DNA of 13,376 bases from Chloroflexota bacterium (GTDB lineage Bacteria > Chloroflexota > Dehalococcoidia > Dehalococcoidales > UBA2162): the NCBI GenBank assembly GCA_016193545.1, contig JACPSA010000135.1, positions 1 to 13,376 on the forward strand, written 5' to 3'. The notes under the pieces are model-generated. The model was not told the DNA's origin. It did no database searches and saw only the letters and a program-made list of their open reading frames with translations. The position numbers and the translations under genes were made by a program. Positions 1-7,709 of this stretch are shown one piece after another (positions within the stretch are counted from its first letter, which is position 1; each line of letters opens with the position of its first letter).

Positions 1-441
1 GCCGCTCTGACCGTAGTCTGGCAGCGCAATGTTTTCCGCGCTGCTCTGGCCCTGGTACTGTGCTTCATGACAGTGGCTGGAATCTATATTACCCTCAGCG
101 CCGACTTCCTGGCCGCGGTGCAGATTCTAATTTATGTCGGTGGCATATCGGTGCTGATTATCCTGGCTATCATGCTAACGAGAGAACTACAGCAGGGCAG
201 TCCGTCCAATAGATTGCGAATTCCCGCTTTTATCGTGGCAGTCCTGCTGCTGGTGGTTTTGGGTTATGCCATGATTAATACCCCCTGGCAAATATCCGCA
301 ACGGCACCCCTGGCGCCGACTACCGCTACTCTGGCTGACAGGCTTTTCGGTCAAGGCGGCTTCATCCTGCCGGTAGAGATTGCCGCTGCCCTTTTGCTGG
401 CGGCTATCCTGGGAGCTATCGTTTTAGTGAGGGAGAAGTAA
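1..441 (+). CDS. nuoJ: NADH-quinone oxidoreductase subunit J (5' end outside window)
   Basis: Membrane subunit J of respiratory complex I; it helps couple the quinone site to the proton pumps. The frame is open from base 1, so the start lies upstream; 146 codons are visible, and the family is usually about 165-185 residues, so perhaps 20-40 N-terminal residues are missing. The first in-frame ATG at 67 is internal: the codons before it read as NuoJ (AALTVVWQRNVFRAALAL). The diagnostic third-helix motif is present (LAAVQILIYVGGISVLIIL), followed by two more hydrophobic segments and a short basic C-terminus (VLVREK). The next gene is nuoK, after a 78-87 base gap filled by two hairpins. Identification is firm from motif and gene order. 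Confidence 0.95.
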   Translation, partial: AALTVVWQRNVFRAALALVLCFMTVAGIYITLSADFLAAVQILIYVGGISVLIILAIMLTRELQQGSPSNRLRIPAFIVAVLLLVVLGYAMINTPWQISATAPLAPTTATLADRLFGQGGFILPVEIAAALLLAAILGAIVLVREK

Positions 442-450
442 AGTAATATA

Positions 451-512
451 AGGGAGAGGCGAAGCCTCTCTCATAAAACCCACTCCCCCTCTCCTCTAAA
501 GGAGAGGGGGAT
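451..512. repeat. Two-hairpin repeat between nuoJ and nuoK
   Basis: Two perfect inverted repeats in succession. The first is GAGAGGC-GAA-GCCTCTC (454-470). The second has an 11-bp stem, TCCCCCTCTCC (484-494) with GGAGAGGGGGA (501-511), and a six-base loop. Order and sequence match the second and third hairpins of the fuller copy at 11113-11234, so this looks like a truncated copy of that family. It lies inside the operon just upstream of the nuoK ribosome-binding region. It could protect mRNA ends or modulate readthrough; neither is shown. There is no T-tract, so it is not a standard terminator. Confidence 0.8.
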
Positions 513-528
513 ACAGAGAGTGAGAACG

Positions 529-843
529 ATGAATAATATAGGTTTAGAGCATTACCTGATACTGTCCGCCATTCTATTTAGCATCGGGCTTTATGGCGCG
601 CTGGCGAAACGCAATGCCATCGTTATCCTGATGTCCATTGAAATTATGCTTAATGCCGTCAACATCGCCATGGTGGCTTTCTCGCGGTATATCGTCCCGG
701 AACAACTGACCGGCCAGGTCTTCACCATATTCGTCCTGGTGGTCGCCGCCGCTGAAGCCGCCGTTGGACTGGCGATAGTAATGGCTATCTACCGCAACCG
801 TGAAACAATCGAAAGCACCGATATCGATTTATTGAAGGGGTAA
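529..843 (+). CDS. nuoK: NADH-quinone oxidoreductase subunit K
   Basis: Small three-helix antiporter-like membrane subunit K of complex I. From ATG 529 it is 104 residues, close to the usual ~100. The two conserved membrane glutamates are present: E38 in MSIEIMLNAVN and E76 in AAAEAAVGLA, corresponding to E. coli NuoK E36 and E72. The N-terminus (NNIGLEHYLILSAILFSIGL) matches the family. A GTG at 520 is in frame, but ATG 529 is preferred because it gives the usual N-terminus and has purine-rich GAGAG 515-519 about nine bases upstream. The gene ends in tandem stops TAATAA, followed at once by a palindromic repeat. Confidence 0.95.
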   Translation: MNNIGLEHYLILSAILFSIGLYGALAKRNAIVILMSIEIMLNAVNIAMVAFSRYIVPEQLTGQVFTIFVLVVAAAEAAVGLAIVMAIYRNRETIESTDIDLLKG

Positions 844-857
844 TAAATGTCTTCTTG

Positions 858-904
858 TCATTGCGAGACCATTCCGACGAAAGTCGGAAGGCGAAGCAAT
901 CTGG
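858..904. repeat. Palindromic repeat, TTCCGAC-GAAA-GTCGGAA family (copy 1)
   Basis: A 47-base imperfect palindrome. The inner stem TTCCGAC (872-878) / GTCGGAA (883-889) is closed by a GAAA tetraloop. The outer arms ATTGC (860-864) / GCAAT (896-900) are separated from it by an unpaired bulge. A second copy lies at 7015-7094 with the same arms, a GCAA loop and a 33-bp insertion. It sits inside the nuo operon between nuoK and the small DUF2007-like gene. Confidence 0.85.
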
Positions 905-944
905 GTAGGGCGTGACCCCAGAGTATGAGGTAGAACAAAATAAA

Positions 945-1139
945 ATGTGGGTAGAGATTAAAAAAGCACAGAACCTGATGACCGCCGAGATGTGGAAGGA
1001 ACTCTTCGAGGGGGAGGGAATACCGACCCATCTCTTGCCGGCGGACGGCGCACCCATGGGGCAGGAGTTGGCTGAATACCGTATCCTGGTGCCGGAAGAC
1101 AAAAAACATGTTATCGACGAAATATTGAGGAAACTGTAA
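945..1139 (+). CDS. Small DUF2007-like (putative signal-transducing) protein
   Basis: A 64-residue soluble protein with no membrane segment, wedged between nuoK and nuoL. Its pattern fits small alpha/beta DUF2007-type domains: an N-terminal strand (MWVEIKKA), a helix (NLMTAEMWKELFEGEGI), then the strand and helix YRILVPEDKKHVIDEILRKL. Function is unknown; a regulatory or assembly role in complex I would be inference from position only. ATG 945 is chosen because the sequence before it is the tail of a repeat. A GTG at 912 is in frame and would add 11 residues, and AGG 928-930 lies rather far upstream, so the start is uncertain. The stop TAA (1137-1139) overlaps the nuoL ATG as TAATG, suggesting translational coupling. 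Confidence 0.75.
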   Translation: MWVEIKKAQNLMTAEMWKELFEGEGIPTHLLPADGAPMGQELAEYRILVPEDKKHVIDEILRKL

Positions 1140-3034
1140 TGCCGTATCAATTAATCTGGCTTATTTTTCTGCTGCCGGTTTTCTCTTTCCTGATAATATC
1201 GTTTCTGGTCAGACCCTTCGTCAAGCCGGAATCGAAAGTCGCCGGCTATCTTACCATTGCCGCCATCATCGGCTCATTAGTCCTGTCTCTCCGGACACTG
1301 ACAGCCGTGCTGGCGGCATCCAACCACGAGATAGCCGTACCGAATATAAGCTGGGTAGTTATCGGCGACCTTAATATTAGCCTGGGGCTGATGGTAGACT
1401 CGCTCACGGCGGTAATGCTGGTGGTAGTCTCTACAGTCAGCCTGATGGTACAGATTTACTCCCAGGGCTATATGAAAGGAGACCCCGGTTATCACCGCTA
1501 CTACGCCTGGATGTCGCTATTTACGGCTTCAATGCTGGGCTTAGTGCTGGCTGATAACCTGCTCCAGGTATTTGCCTTCTGGGAGCTGGTCGGCTTATGC
1601 TCTTATCTGCTTATCGGCTTCTGGTTTCACCGGCCTTCGGCAGCCAATGCCGCCAAAAAGGCTTTTATCGTTACCCGTCTGGGCGACTTCGGCTTCTTAG
1701 CCGCTATTTTACTGTTATTCAAACACACCGGCACCTTTGATATCGCTCAACTCCACAGCCTGGCCGTGGCTGGAACCCTGGCCGGGACAACCCTGACCTG
1801 GTCGGCTATCGGCATCTTTTCCGGCGCCGCCGGCAAGTCAGCCCAATTCCCGCTCCACGTCTGGCTACCCGATGCCATGGAAGGCCCGACTCCGGTCAGC
1901 GCCTTAATCCACGCCGCCACCATGGTCGCTGCCGGTGTCTTTCTGGTCGCCCGCACCTTCCCCCTCTTTGAACATTCGGCACAGGCACTGACCACCGTAG
2001 CCTTTATCGGCGCTTTCACCGCCATCTTCGCCGCCTCAATGGGGCTGGTGATGACCGATATCAAGCGGGTAGTGGCTTATTCCACCATCAGCCAGCTTGG
2101 CTACATGATGCTGGGACTGGCCACCGGTGGGGTGGCTATAGGCATTTTCCACCTGTTCAACCATGCCTTCTTCAAGGCACTGCTATTCCTCGGCGCGGGC
2201 AGTGTCAATCACGCCACCGGCACATTCGATATGCGCCTGATGGGCGGCTTACGCAAAATAATGCCGTGGACAAGCACCACCTTTCTTATCGCCGCACTGA
2301 GCCTGGCCGGTATCTGGCCGCTATCCGGCTTCTGGAGCAAAGACGAGATTTTAGCCGCTGCTTATGACAAGCAGCCAGTCCTTTTCTATCTGGCGATGAT
2401 AACGGTGGCCATGACTGCCTTCTACATTTTCCGGGTATTCTTCCTTACCTTCGGCGGGGAGTACCGTGGAGGCAGCCCCGAGGCCCACGGCCACCCCCAT
2501 GAATCACCGACAGTGATGGTGGCGCCGATGGTCGTGCTGGCAGTGCTGGCCATCTTTTCCGGATTCTGGAATGTTAGCGGTGCCTTCGGCGCTTTTATGG
2601 GACACGCCGAGACGCAGGGCTTTGTCCAGGGACTCTTCGGAATTTTCATACACTCACCATTACCCCTGATAGCCCTAATGGTGGCTATCCTGGGTATTTT
2701 CCTGGCTTATGCCACCTACAGTGCTAAATGGCTTTCCGCCGAGCAAATCGGCCGAATTTTCCGACCGCTCTATACTCTATTCTACCGAAAATACTGGTTT
2801 GACGAACTCTATGAGAACATCATCGTCAAGATAGCCCTGCTTAAAGGTATTTTCGCCGGTCTACAGCAAATCGATACCTATGGCGTCGATGGCATCGTCA
2901 ACGGTCTGGCCAGCACCGCTATCGGCGGGGGCAGGGCCATCCGGCGGTCGCAGACGGGACAGCTACAACTCTACGGGCTGTTTATCGGTATCGGTATTCT
3001 GGCAATTATCCTGGTAATATATGTCTTCGGATGA
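1139..3034 (+). CDS. nuoL: NADH-quinone oxidoreductase subunit L
   Basis: Largest antiporter-like proton-pumping subunit of complex I, 631 residues against 613 in E. coli. Key channel residues are visible: E149 in FAFWELVGLCSYLLIGFW (E. coli E144) and K233 in GAAGKSAQFPLHVWLPDA (E. coli K229). The family signature GPTPVSALIHAATMVAAG follows at about 249-266. The C-terminal third has the expected amphipathic lateral-helix region and final membrane helix (GLFIGIGILAIILVIYV). The soluble His-rich loop EAHGHPHE lies at about 446-453. The ATG overlaps the previous stop by one base, which fixes the start. nuoM follows after 34 bases. No disruption is seen. Confidence 0.97.
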   Translation: MPYQLIWLIFLLPVFSFLIISFLVRPFVKPESKVAGYLTIAAIIGSLVLSLRTLTAVLAASNHEIAVPNISWVVIGDLNISLGLMVDSLTAVMLVVVSTVSLMVQIYSQGYMKGDPGYHRYYAWMSLFTASMLGLVLADNLLQVFAFWELVGLCSYLLIGFWFHRPSAANAAKKAFIVTRLGDFGFLAAILLLFKHTGTFDIAQLHSLAVAGTLAGTTLTWSAIGIFSGAAGKSAQFPLHVWLPDAMEGPTPVSALIHAATMVAAGVFLVARTFPLFEHSAQALTTVAFIGAFTAIFAASMGLVMTDIKRVVAYSTISQLGYMMLGLATGGVAIGIFHLFNHAFFKALLFLGAGSVNHATGTFDMRLMGGLRKIMPWTSTTFLIAALSLAGIWPLSGFWSKDEILAAAYDKQPVLFYLAMITVAMTAFYIFRVFFLTFGGEYRGGSPEAHGHPHESPTVMVAPMVVLAVLAIFSGFWNVSGAFGAFMGHAETQGFVQGLFGIFIHSPLPLIALMVAILGIFLAYATYSAKWLSAEQIGRIFRPLYTLFYRKYWFDELYENIIVKIALLKGIFAGLQQIDTYGVDGIVNGLASTAIGGGRAIRRSQTGQLQLYGLFIGIGILAIILVIYVFG

Positions 3035-3068
3035 ATATGATTTATAAATTTAACAGGAGACGACTTAA

Positions 3069-4562
3069 TTGAATTTGCCTTATCTGTCGCTAATAGTCTT
3101 CCTGCCGGTAGCGGGGTCTATCCTGATTGCCCTGTTAGGCGGCGGACGGGAAAGACTGGTCAGATATCTGGCGGCCATTTTTACCTTTGTGCCCCTGGTG
3201 GCGTCGCTGGGTGTCTTTTACCGCTTCGATAGGTCGGCAGGAGTCACCGGATTAATCCAGTTCGAGGAAAAGGTAGCCTGGATTAATCCGCTCAATGCTT
3301 TCTACCACCTGGGGGTCGACGGCTTGAGCCTGCCCCTGGTAGTATTGACCACCTTCCTCGGCTTCATGGTGGTTCTCATTTCGTGGAAGGAACACCTCAG
3401 AGTCCGCGAGTTCTTTGCCTGGCTCCTGCTTCTGGAGACCAGCATCCTGGGCGTTTTCTCCTCCCTCGACCTGCTGCTGTTCTTTATCTTCTGGGAGATA
3501 GAGATTATCCCGATGTACTTCTTAATTTCCATCTGGGGGGCCGGACGCAAGGAATACTCGGCAATCAAGTATGTAATTTATACCTTATCCGGCAGTGCTT
3601 TGATGCTGGCCGGTATCATCAGTCTCTTTTTGACCACCGGCAGTCTGAGTATGGTGGACCTGGCCCAGAGCCGGCTGGCTCCAGTAGTCACCATTATCCC
3701 ACAGGCCGTCATCTTCTTCCTGCTGCTGACCGGTTTTGCCGTCAAGCTACCCGTCGTCCCCCTGCACACCTGGCTGCCTGACGCCCATACCGATGCCCCG
3801 ACAGCCGGAAGCGTGATGCTGGCCGGTGCGCTAATCAAGATGGGCGGCTATGGCATGATTCGTGTCACCGTGAGTATCTTTCCCCAGGTTGCCCGGGATT
3901 ATGCCCCCCTGCTGGTAACACTGGCAGCCATCAGTGTGCTCTACGGAGCGGCGATAACCCTGAGACAGACTGACCTGAAAAGGTTGATTGCTTACAGCAG
4001 CGTCAGCCACATGGGCTTTGTTCTGCTCGGTATTTTCGCCCTGAGCCAGGTCAGTCTGACCGGAGCTGCCTTGCAGATGGTCAGTCATGGCCTTATCACC
4101 GGGCTTCTCTTTGCCATGGCCGGTTTAACCATGCACAATACCGGTGAGCGTGACCTGAGGAAGCTGGGCGGTCTGGCACGGCAAATACCAATTATCGCCG
4201 TTGTCTTCTCCATCGCCGGGCTGGGCGGTCTGGGTCTGCCGACCACTAGTGGCTTTGCCGCTGAGTTCCTCGTTTTCGTCGGCAGCTTCTCCAGCACTAT
4301 GGTCAACGGCATCCAGCTTTACACTGTACTAGCCGTACTGGGGGTAGTCCTGGCTGCCGGCTATATCCTCTGGATGTTACAGCGAACATTTTACGGTCCG
4401 GTACTGGAGCAACATAATGGCACGAAGGATGCCGATATTCGGGAAAGGGTATACATGTTTGCCTTCGTGGCTCTGATTATGCTGGTCGGCATCTATCCGG
4501 CAATCCTGACCGATATTATCAAGCTGGGTATTTCACCGATAATCAGATTATTAGGTGTTTAA
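3069..4562 (+). CDS. nuoM: NADH-quinone oxidoreductase subunit M
   Basis: Second large antiporter-like proton-pumping subunit of complex I; 497 residues, normal for the family (E. coli 509). Channel residues visible are E143 in FFIFWEIEIIPMYFLIS (E. coli E144), K226 in FAVKLPVVPLHTWLPDAH (E. coli K234) and K257 in AGALIKMGGYG (E. coli K265). The signature THTDAPTAGS-type segment reads TDAPTAGSVMLAG here. The start is TTG 3069, supported by AGGAGA at 3054-3059, nine bases upstream. No in-frame ATG gives a complete N-terminal helix. nuoN follows after 15 bases. The gene is intact. Confidence 0.97.
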   Translation: MNLPYLSLIVFLPVAGSILIALLGGGRERLVRYLAAIFTFVPLVASLGVFYRFDRSAGVTGLIQFEEKVAWINPLNAFYHLGVDGLSLPLVVLTTFLGFMVVLISWKEHLRVREFFAWLLLLETSILGVFSSLDLLLFFIFWEIEIIPMYFLISIWGAGRKEYSAIKYVIYTLSGSALMLAGIISLFLTTGSLSMVDLAQSRLAPVVTIIPQAVIFFLLLTGFAVKLPVVPLHTWLPDAHTDAPTAGSVMLAGALIKMGGYGMIRVTVSIFPQVARDYAPLLVTLAAISVLYGAAITLRQTDLKRLIAYSSVSHMGFVLLGIFALSQVSLTGAALQMVSHGLITGLLFAMAGLTMHNTGERDLRKLGGLARQIPIIAVVFSIAGLGGLGLPTTSGFAAEFLVFVGSFSSTMVNGIQLYTVLAVLGVVLAAGYILWMLQRTFYGPVLEQHNGTKDADIRERVYMFAFVALIMLVGIYPAILTDIIKLGISPIIRLLGV

Positions 4563-4577
4563 AGTAAGGAGTGAACT

Positions 4578-5938
4578 TTGAACCTTGAGCTATTCAGACC
4601 GGAACTGAGCCTGGCTATCTTCGCCCTGATAGTTATCCTGCTCGACCTTTTTGTGTCGCGAAAGGGACTGCTGGTAATCGTCAGCTTGGCTGGCCTGGCG
4701 GTATCGGCTGGCTTTACCATGGCCATATTGACAGGCGGTAGTCCGCAGCTTCTCTTTAACGATATGCTGGCGGTAGACGGCTTTGCCGTCTTCTTCAAAC
4801 TCCTTTTCCTGGCCATTGCCGCCCTGGTTATTCTGGCTTCGGTGGACTATGCGTCCAAGTTCGCCCGTTTCCAGGGTGAATACTACGCTCTGGTACTCCT
4901 CTCGACACTGGGCATGATGCTGATGGCCGCCACCACCGAGTTAATTTCTATCTACATTGCACTGGAACTGACCAGTATCTCTCTCTACGTTCTGGTTGGC
5001 TTTCTCAAAGACACCAAGTCAACCGAAGCCTCTCTGAAATACCTGCTGCTGGGCGCCATTGCTTCGGCAATATTGCTCTATGGTATGGCGCTGGTCTTCG
5101 GCTTTACCGGCGAGACGCGATTGGGTGAAATTGCCGGGGTTATCCACTCACTACCATTGTCAGCTATTTCCGCCAGCCGACGCCGATAACCGCCTACCTT
5201 TCCGTCGGCAGCAAGGCTGCCGGGTTTGCCGTTGTCCTGCGAGTCTTTGCCGCCGCCTTCGGGCTACCTCAAGGGTTAAGCCTGGAGTGGGGATTAATCT
5301 TTGCCGTGTTAGCCGCTATCGGCATGACCCTGGGCAATGTGGTCGCCCTTCCCCAGACCAACATCAAACGCATGCTCGGTTACTCCAGCATCGCTCAGGC
5401 TGGCTACCTGATGGTGGGACTGGCGGCGATGGGTGTTTCTCCCGGTTCCGGTATTCTGGGGCGGAGCGGTGTCCTCTTCTTTCTGGCAGGCTATACAGTG
5501 GCTAACCTGGGAGCTTTCACCGCTATCATCGCCATCTCTAATAAACTTAATAGCGACCTTATTCAAGATTACTCCGGTATGAGCCGCCGGGCACCACTGC
5601 TGGCTCTGGCTCTGAGTCTATCCCTGATTTCTCTCATTGGTATGCCGCCGGCCGCCGGCTTCGTGGCCAAGTTCTACATCTTCAGCACCGCCGTCCATAG
5701 CGGGCTGCTCTGGCTGGTGATTGTTGCCGTAATAAACAGCGTTATCTCCGCCTACTATTATCTCCGCATCGTCAAGGTAATGTGGTTCGGTGAGCCAGCC
5801 TCCACGGAAAAAATACCCTCCTCAGTAGCATTAAGGGTAGCCCTGCTTATCTCCTGCCTTGCTGTCCTGTTACTCGGTATCATACCGGACTATGTCATCA
5901 GCCTGGCACAGGCCGCAGCCAGCATTTTCCTCTTCTAG
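4578..5938 (+). pseudogene. nuoN: NADH-quinone oxidoreductase subunit N, frameshifted with internal deletion
   Basis: Third large antiporter-like proton pump of complex I, here interrupted. The first part starts at TTG 4578 behind AAGGAG (4566-4571) and carries E130 (YIALELTSISLYVLVGF; E. coli E133) and K154 (SLKYLLLGAIAS; E. coli K158), then stops at TAA 5187. The rest continues in another frame from about 5174 (QPTPITAYLSVGSKAAGF, retaining the E. coli K247 equivalent) to TAG 5936. The usual block between them, with a GFK..PFH.W.PDVYEGA-type motif and the K217 equivalent, is absent. Spacing from K154 to the later lysine is about 59 codons against 89 in E. coli, so about 30 residues (roughly 90 bases) are missing. 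This is either a real lesion or an assembly collapse. No restart with a good ribosome-binding site is evident. Confidence 0.87.
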
Positions 5939-5985
5939 TCAGTCTGACGGCTATGTCCGGTCAGGATTACTCAAACATGTTAGAG

Positions 5986-6014
5986 TTGTCATCTGCTCCC
6001 CGATAGGTTAAAAT
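5986..6014 (+). promoter_or_regulatory. Sigma-70-type promoter for the 3-hydroxyacyl-CoA dehydrogenase
   Basis: TTGTCA (5986-5991), a 17-base spacer and TAAAAT (6009-6014) form a near-consensus promoter in the nuoN-dehydrogenase gap. Transcription would start near 6021, giving a leader of about 47 bases that ends in AAGGAGG (6055-6061), six bases before the ATG. This suggests the gene is transcribed independently of the nuo operon. Confidence 0.65.
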
Positions 6015-6067
6015 ATGCCCGCTCTCCAGAGTTTTCTACAGCCTCAATCCAAATAAGGAGGACTTTC

Positions 6068-6976
6068 ATGGGACTAGATGACATCAAAAAGGTAGCCGTA
6101 ATTGGCGCCGGCAACATGGGGGCGGGAATCGCCGAGCTTCTATCGCGGGTCGGTGGCTATCAGGTGATAATGAACGACACTACCGATGAACTGGTGCGGA
6201 GAGGACTGCAAAACCAGCAACAGAAGCTGCAGAGGTTTTTTGTCGACAAGGAGAAAATGACCGCCGACGAATTGAAGGCGATAATCGGGCGAATCAAAAC
6301 CAGCTCCGATATTACTGCCACTGCCAGCCAGGCCGACTTTATCATCGAGGCAATCTTCGAAAGCATGGAGCTTAAGAAAAAAGTCTTTAAACAACTCGAT
6401 GAAGCTGCCCCACCGCATACCATTCTGGTCACCAATACCTCATACCTGAGCGTAACGGAGATGGCCAGCCAGACCAAAAGACCGGACAGGGTAGCCGGCA
6501 TGCACTTCTTCAATCCACCCTCTGTCATGAAGCTGGTTGAAGTGGTCAGGGCAGCGTTAACATCCAAAGAAACAGCAGCTACGGTTTATGAACTGGCCAG
6601 GAAGCTGAACAAGGAGCCGGTGTATTGCCGGGATACTTACGGATTTCTGGCTAACCGGGCTGCCGGAGGCGCTGGAGCGGGCATCGGGACTGAAAACGAT
6701 GCCGTAGAACTGGTGTGGGCGCATATTGCCCCGCCGGAGGATATCGATAAGGCAGTCAAACTGGGCTATAACCGTCCCATGGGACCGCTGGAGCTGGGCG
6801 ACCTTATCGGGTGGGACGTTTCTGTTCATGGAGAGGAGGATAGAATCAGGGAGTTCGGCTGGGAAAGGGGGCATGTGCACCCCCTGGTCAAGATGATGGT
6901 CAGGGCCGGCTATACCGGCGGACCGGGTAAGAAGGGCATCTATGACTTCTGGAAGGACGTCCTCTCTAAATGGTAA
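6068..6976 (+). CDS. 3-hydroxyacyl-CoA dehydrogenase (3-hydroxybutyryl-CoA dehydrogenase type)
   Basis: NAD-dependent soluble enzyme interconverting (S)-3-hydroxyacyl-CoA and 3-oxoacyl-CoA in beta-oxidation or butyryl-CoA metabolism. Its 302 residues are typical of the single-domain form. The Rossmann motif GAGNMG is at 13-18. The active-site set matches human HADH spacing: S125 (NTSYLS), H146 (HFFNP), E158 (KLVEVV) and N196 (GFLANR). The C-terminal dimerisation domain has PPEDIDKAVKLGYNRPMGPLE and ends GKKGIYDFW. One oddity is the Ala/Gly-rich stretch right after GFLANR (AAGGAGAGIG), where more hydrophobic residues are usual. ATG 6068 follows a strong AAGGAGG. Chain length of the substrate cannot be told from sequence. 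Confidence 0.93.
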   Translation: MGLDDIKKVAVIGAGNMGAGIAELLSRVGGYQVIMNDTTDELVRRGLQNQQQKLQRFFVDKEKMTADELKAIIGRIKTSSDITATASQADFIIEAIFESMELKKKVFKQLDEAAPPHTILVTNTSYLSVTEMASQTKRPDRVAGMHFFNPPSVMKLVEVVRAALTSKETAATVYELARKLNKEPVYCRDTYGFLANRAAGGAGAGIGTENDAVELVWAHIAPPEDIDKAVKLGYNRPMGPLELGDLIGWDVSVHGEEDRIREFGWERGHVHPLVKMMVRAGYTGGPGKKGIYDFWKDVLSKW

Positions 6977-7014
6977 TCCCACCCGTCCTTCTTTAGCTTT
7001 TTGGGTCGGTTTTG

Positions 7015-7094
7015 TCATTGCGAGACCATTCCGACGCAAGTCGGAAGGCGACCTGCTCGCCGAACAAGTTCTTTGGCAGGCGAGAGCAATCTGG
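7015..7094. repeat. Palindromic repeat, TTCCGAC-GCAA-GTCGGAA family (copy 2, with 33-bp insertion)
   Basis: Second copy of the element at 858-904. The stem TTCCGAC (7029-7035) / GTCGGAA (7040-7046) is identical; the loop is GCAA instead of GAAA, still a GNRA tetraloop. An extra 33 bases (7052-7084) split the right arm before AGCAATCTGGG. That insert is itself partly palindromic: CTCGCC 7056-7061 pairs with GGCGAG 7079-7084, and CCTGC 7052-7056 with GCAGG 7076-7080. The element lies between two convergent genes and might act as a bidirectional 3'-end structure. Confidence 0.8.
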
Positions 7095-7150
7095 GCGGGG
7101 TATAGTGTCCCTCATCTCTCGGATTGCCACATGCCAACAGAATAAAAAGG

Positions 7151-7669
7151 CTACCGCTTCTTGACCGTATACCTGACAATAGTCTTGGGTACTTTGGCAT
7201 CGGGTCGGGTAAGGTACTCCTCTTCGTGGCTTCCGTCAATTGCGTAGCCACTGTCTTTGATAAACTGGTGCAGTCGTGCCACGGAGGCTTCCTCCTGGTC
7301 GTAAGCCCCGAGGTGCAGAATCTGGCACACCGTGCCGTAATCCCAGATCTCCAGTTTAACCTTAACTCCGGCTACTTTCTGCGGCAGCACCACCGTATCT
7401 TCGGGCACAGGCAGCCCGACAATTATCGTCCACTTATTTTTAGGCACGGTGATGGCACCCGGATAGCGGGCACGGAGTCCGCTCACCTTGAAAACAGGTA
7501 ATCCCTTTTTCTTACGGTCGAACCTTAACGTGTAGACAGAACCATAGAGAGCGGGCATAAGCTCCGGGAAGACCTTATCCGGTGCTCCCTTGCCGGTAAC
7601 CACCGCCATTTTCTGTGGCGGCATCTCCAGCATTTGCGGGTCTGTCTTGGTTGACTTTCGCGGTGCCAT
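7151..7669 (-). CDS. GyrI-like small-molecule-binding domain protein
   Basis: A 172-residue soluble protein that reads as a stand-alone GyrI-like/SOUL-type ligand-binding domain, as found in AraC-family effector domains and in DNA gyrase inhibitor GyrI. Family features are PALYGSVYTLRF near 39-50, a WTIIVGLPVPED strand (80-91), GTVCQILHLGAYDQEE (112-127) and the C-terminal SHEEEYL (147-153), matching the usual Gxx.QilHiGpYdeE and HxEiYL blocks. No DNA-binding domain is attached, so it is more likely a small-molecule sensor or hydrolase than a regulator. ATG 7669 has a weak TAGGT upstream. It starts 40 bases after the hydroxyacid dehydrogenase stop on the same strand and probably shares its transcript. 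Confidence 0.8.
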   Translation of the reverse strand: MAPRKSTKTDPQMLEMPPQKMAVVTGKGAPDKVFPELMPALYGSVYTLRFDRKKKGLPVFKVSGLRARYPGAITVPKNKWTIIVGLPVPEDTVVLPQKVAGVKVKLEIWDYGTVCQILHLGAYDQEEASVARLHQFIKDSGYAIDGSHEEEYLTRPDAKVPKTIVRYTVKKR

Positions 7670-7709
7670 ATTAATACCTACCGATATTTAACTAAGCAGG
7701 GTTACCGGT

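Noticed and set aside
785..1150. Minus-strand open frames across the nuoK/small-gene gap
   Set aside because: They read through the palindromic repeat and antisense to real genes, with low-complexity composition and no recognisable domain.
5142..5215. Programmed ribosomal frameshift joining the two nuoN frames
   Set aside because: No slippery heptamer or stimulatory structure is apparent at the junction, and a conserved block is missing altogether, which frameshifting cannot explain.
5939..5967. CTGAC/GTCAG dyad after nuoN as the operon terminator
   Set aside because: The stem is short and bulged and has no T-run after it; too weak to call.
6985..7013. ACCC/GGGT pairing after the 3-hydroxyacyl-CoA dehydrogenase as a terminator
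   Set aside because: Only four pairs with a large loop; the adjacent repeat is a more likely 3'-end structure.
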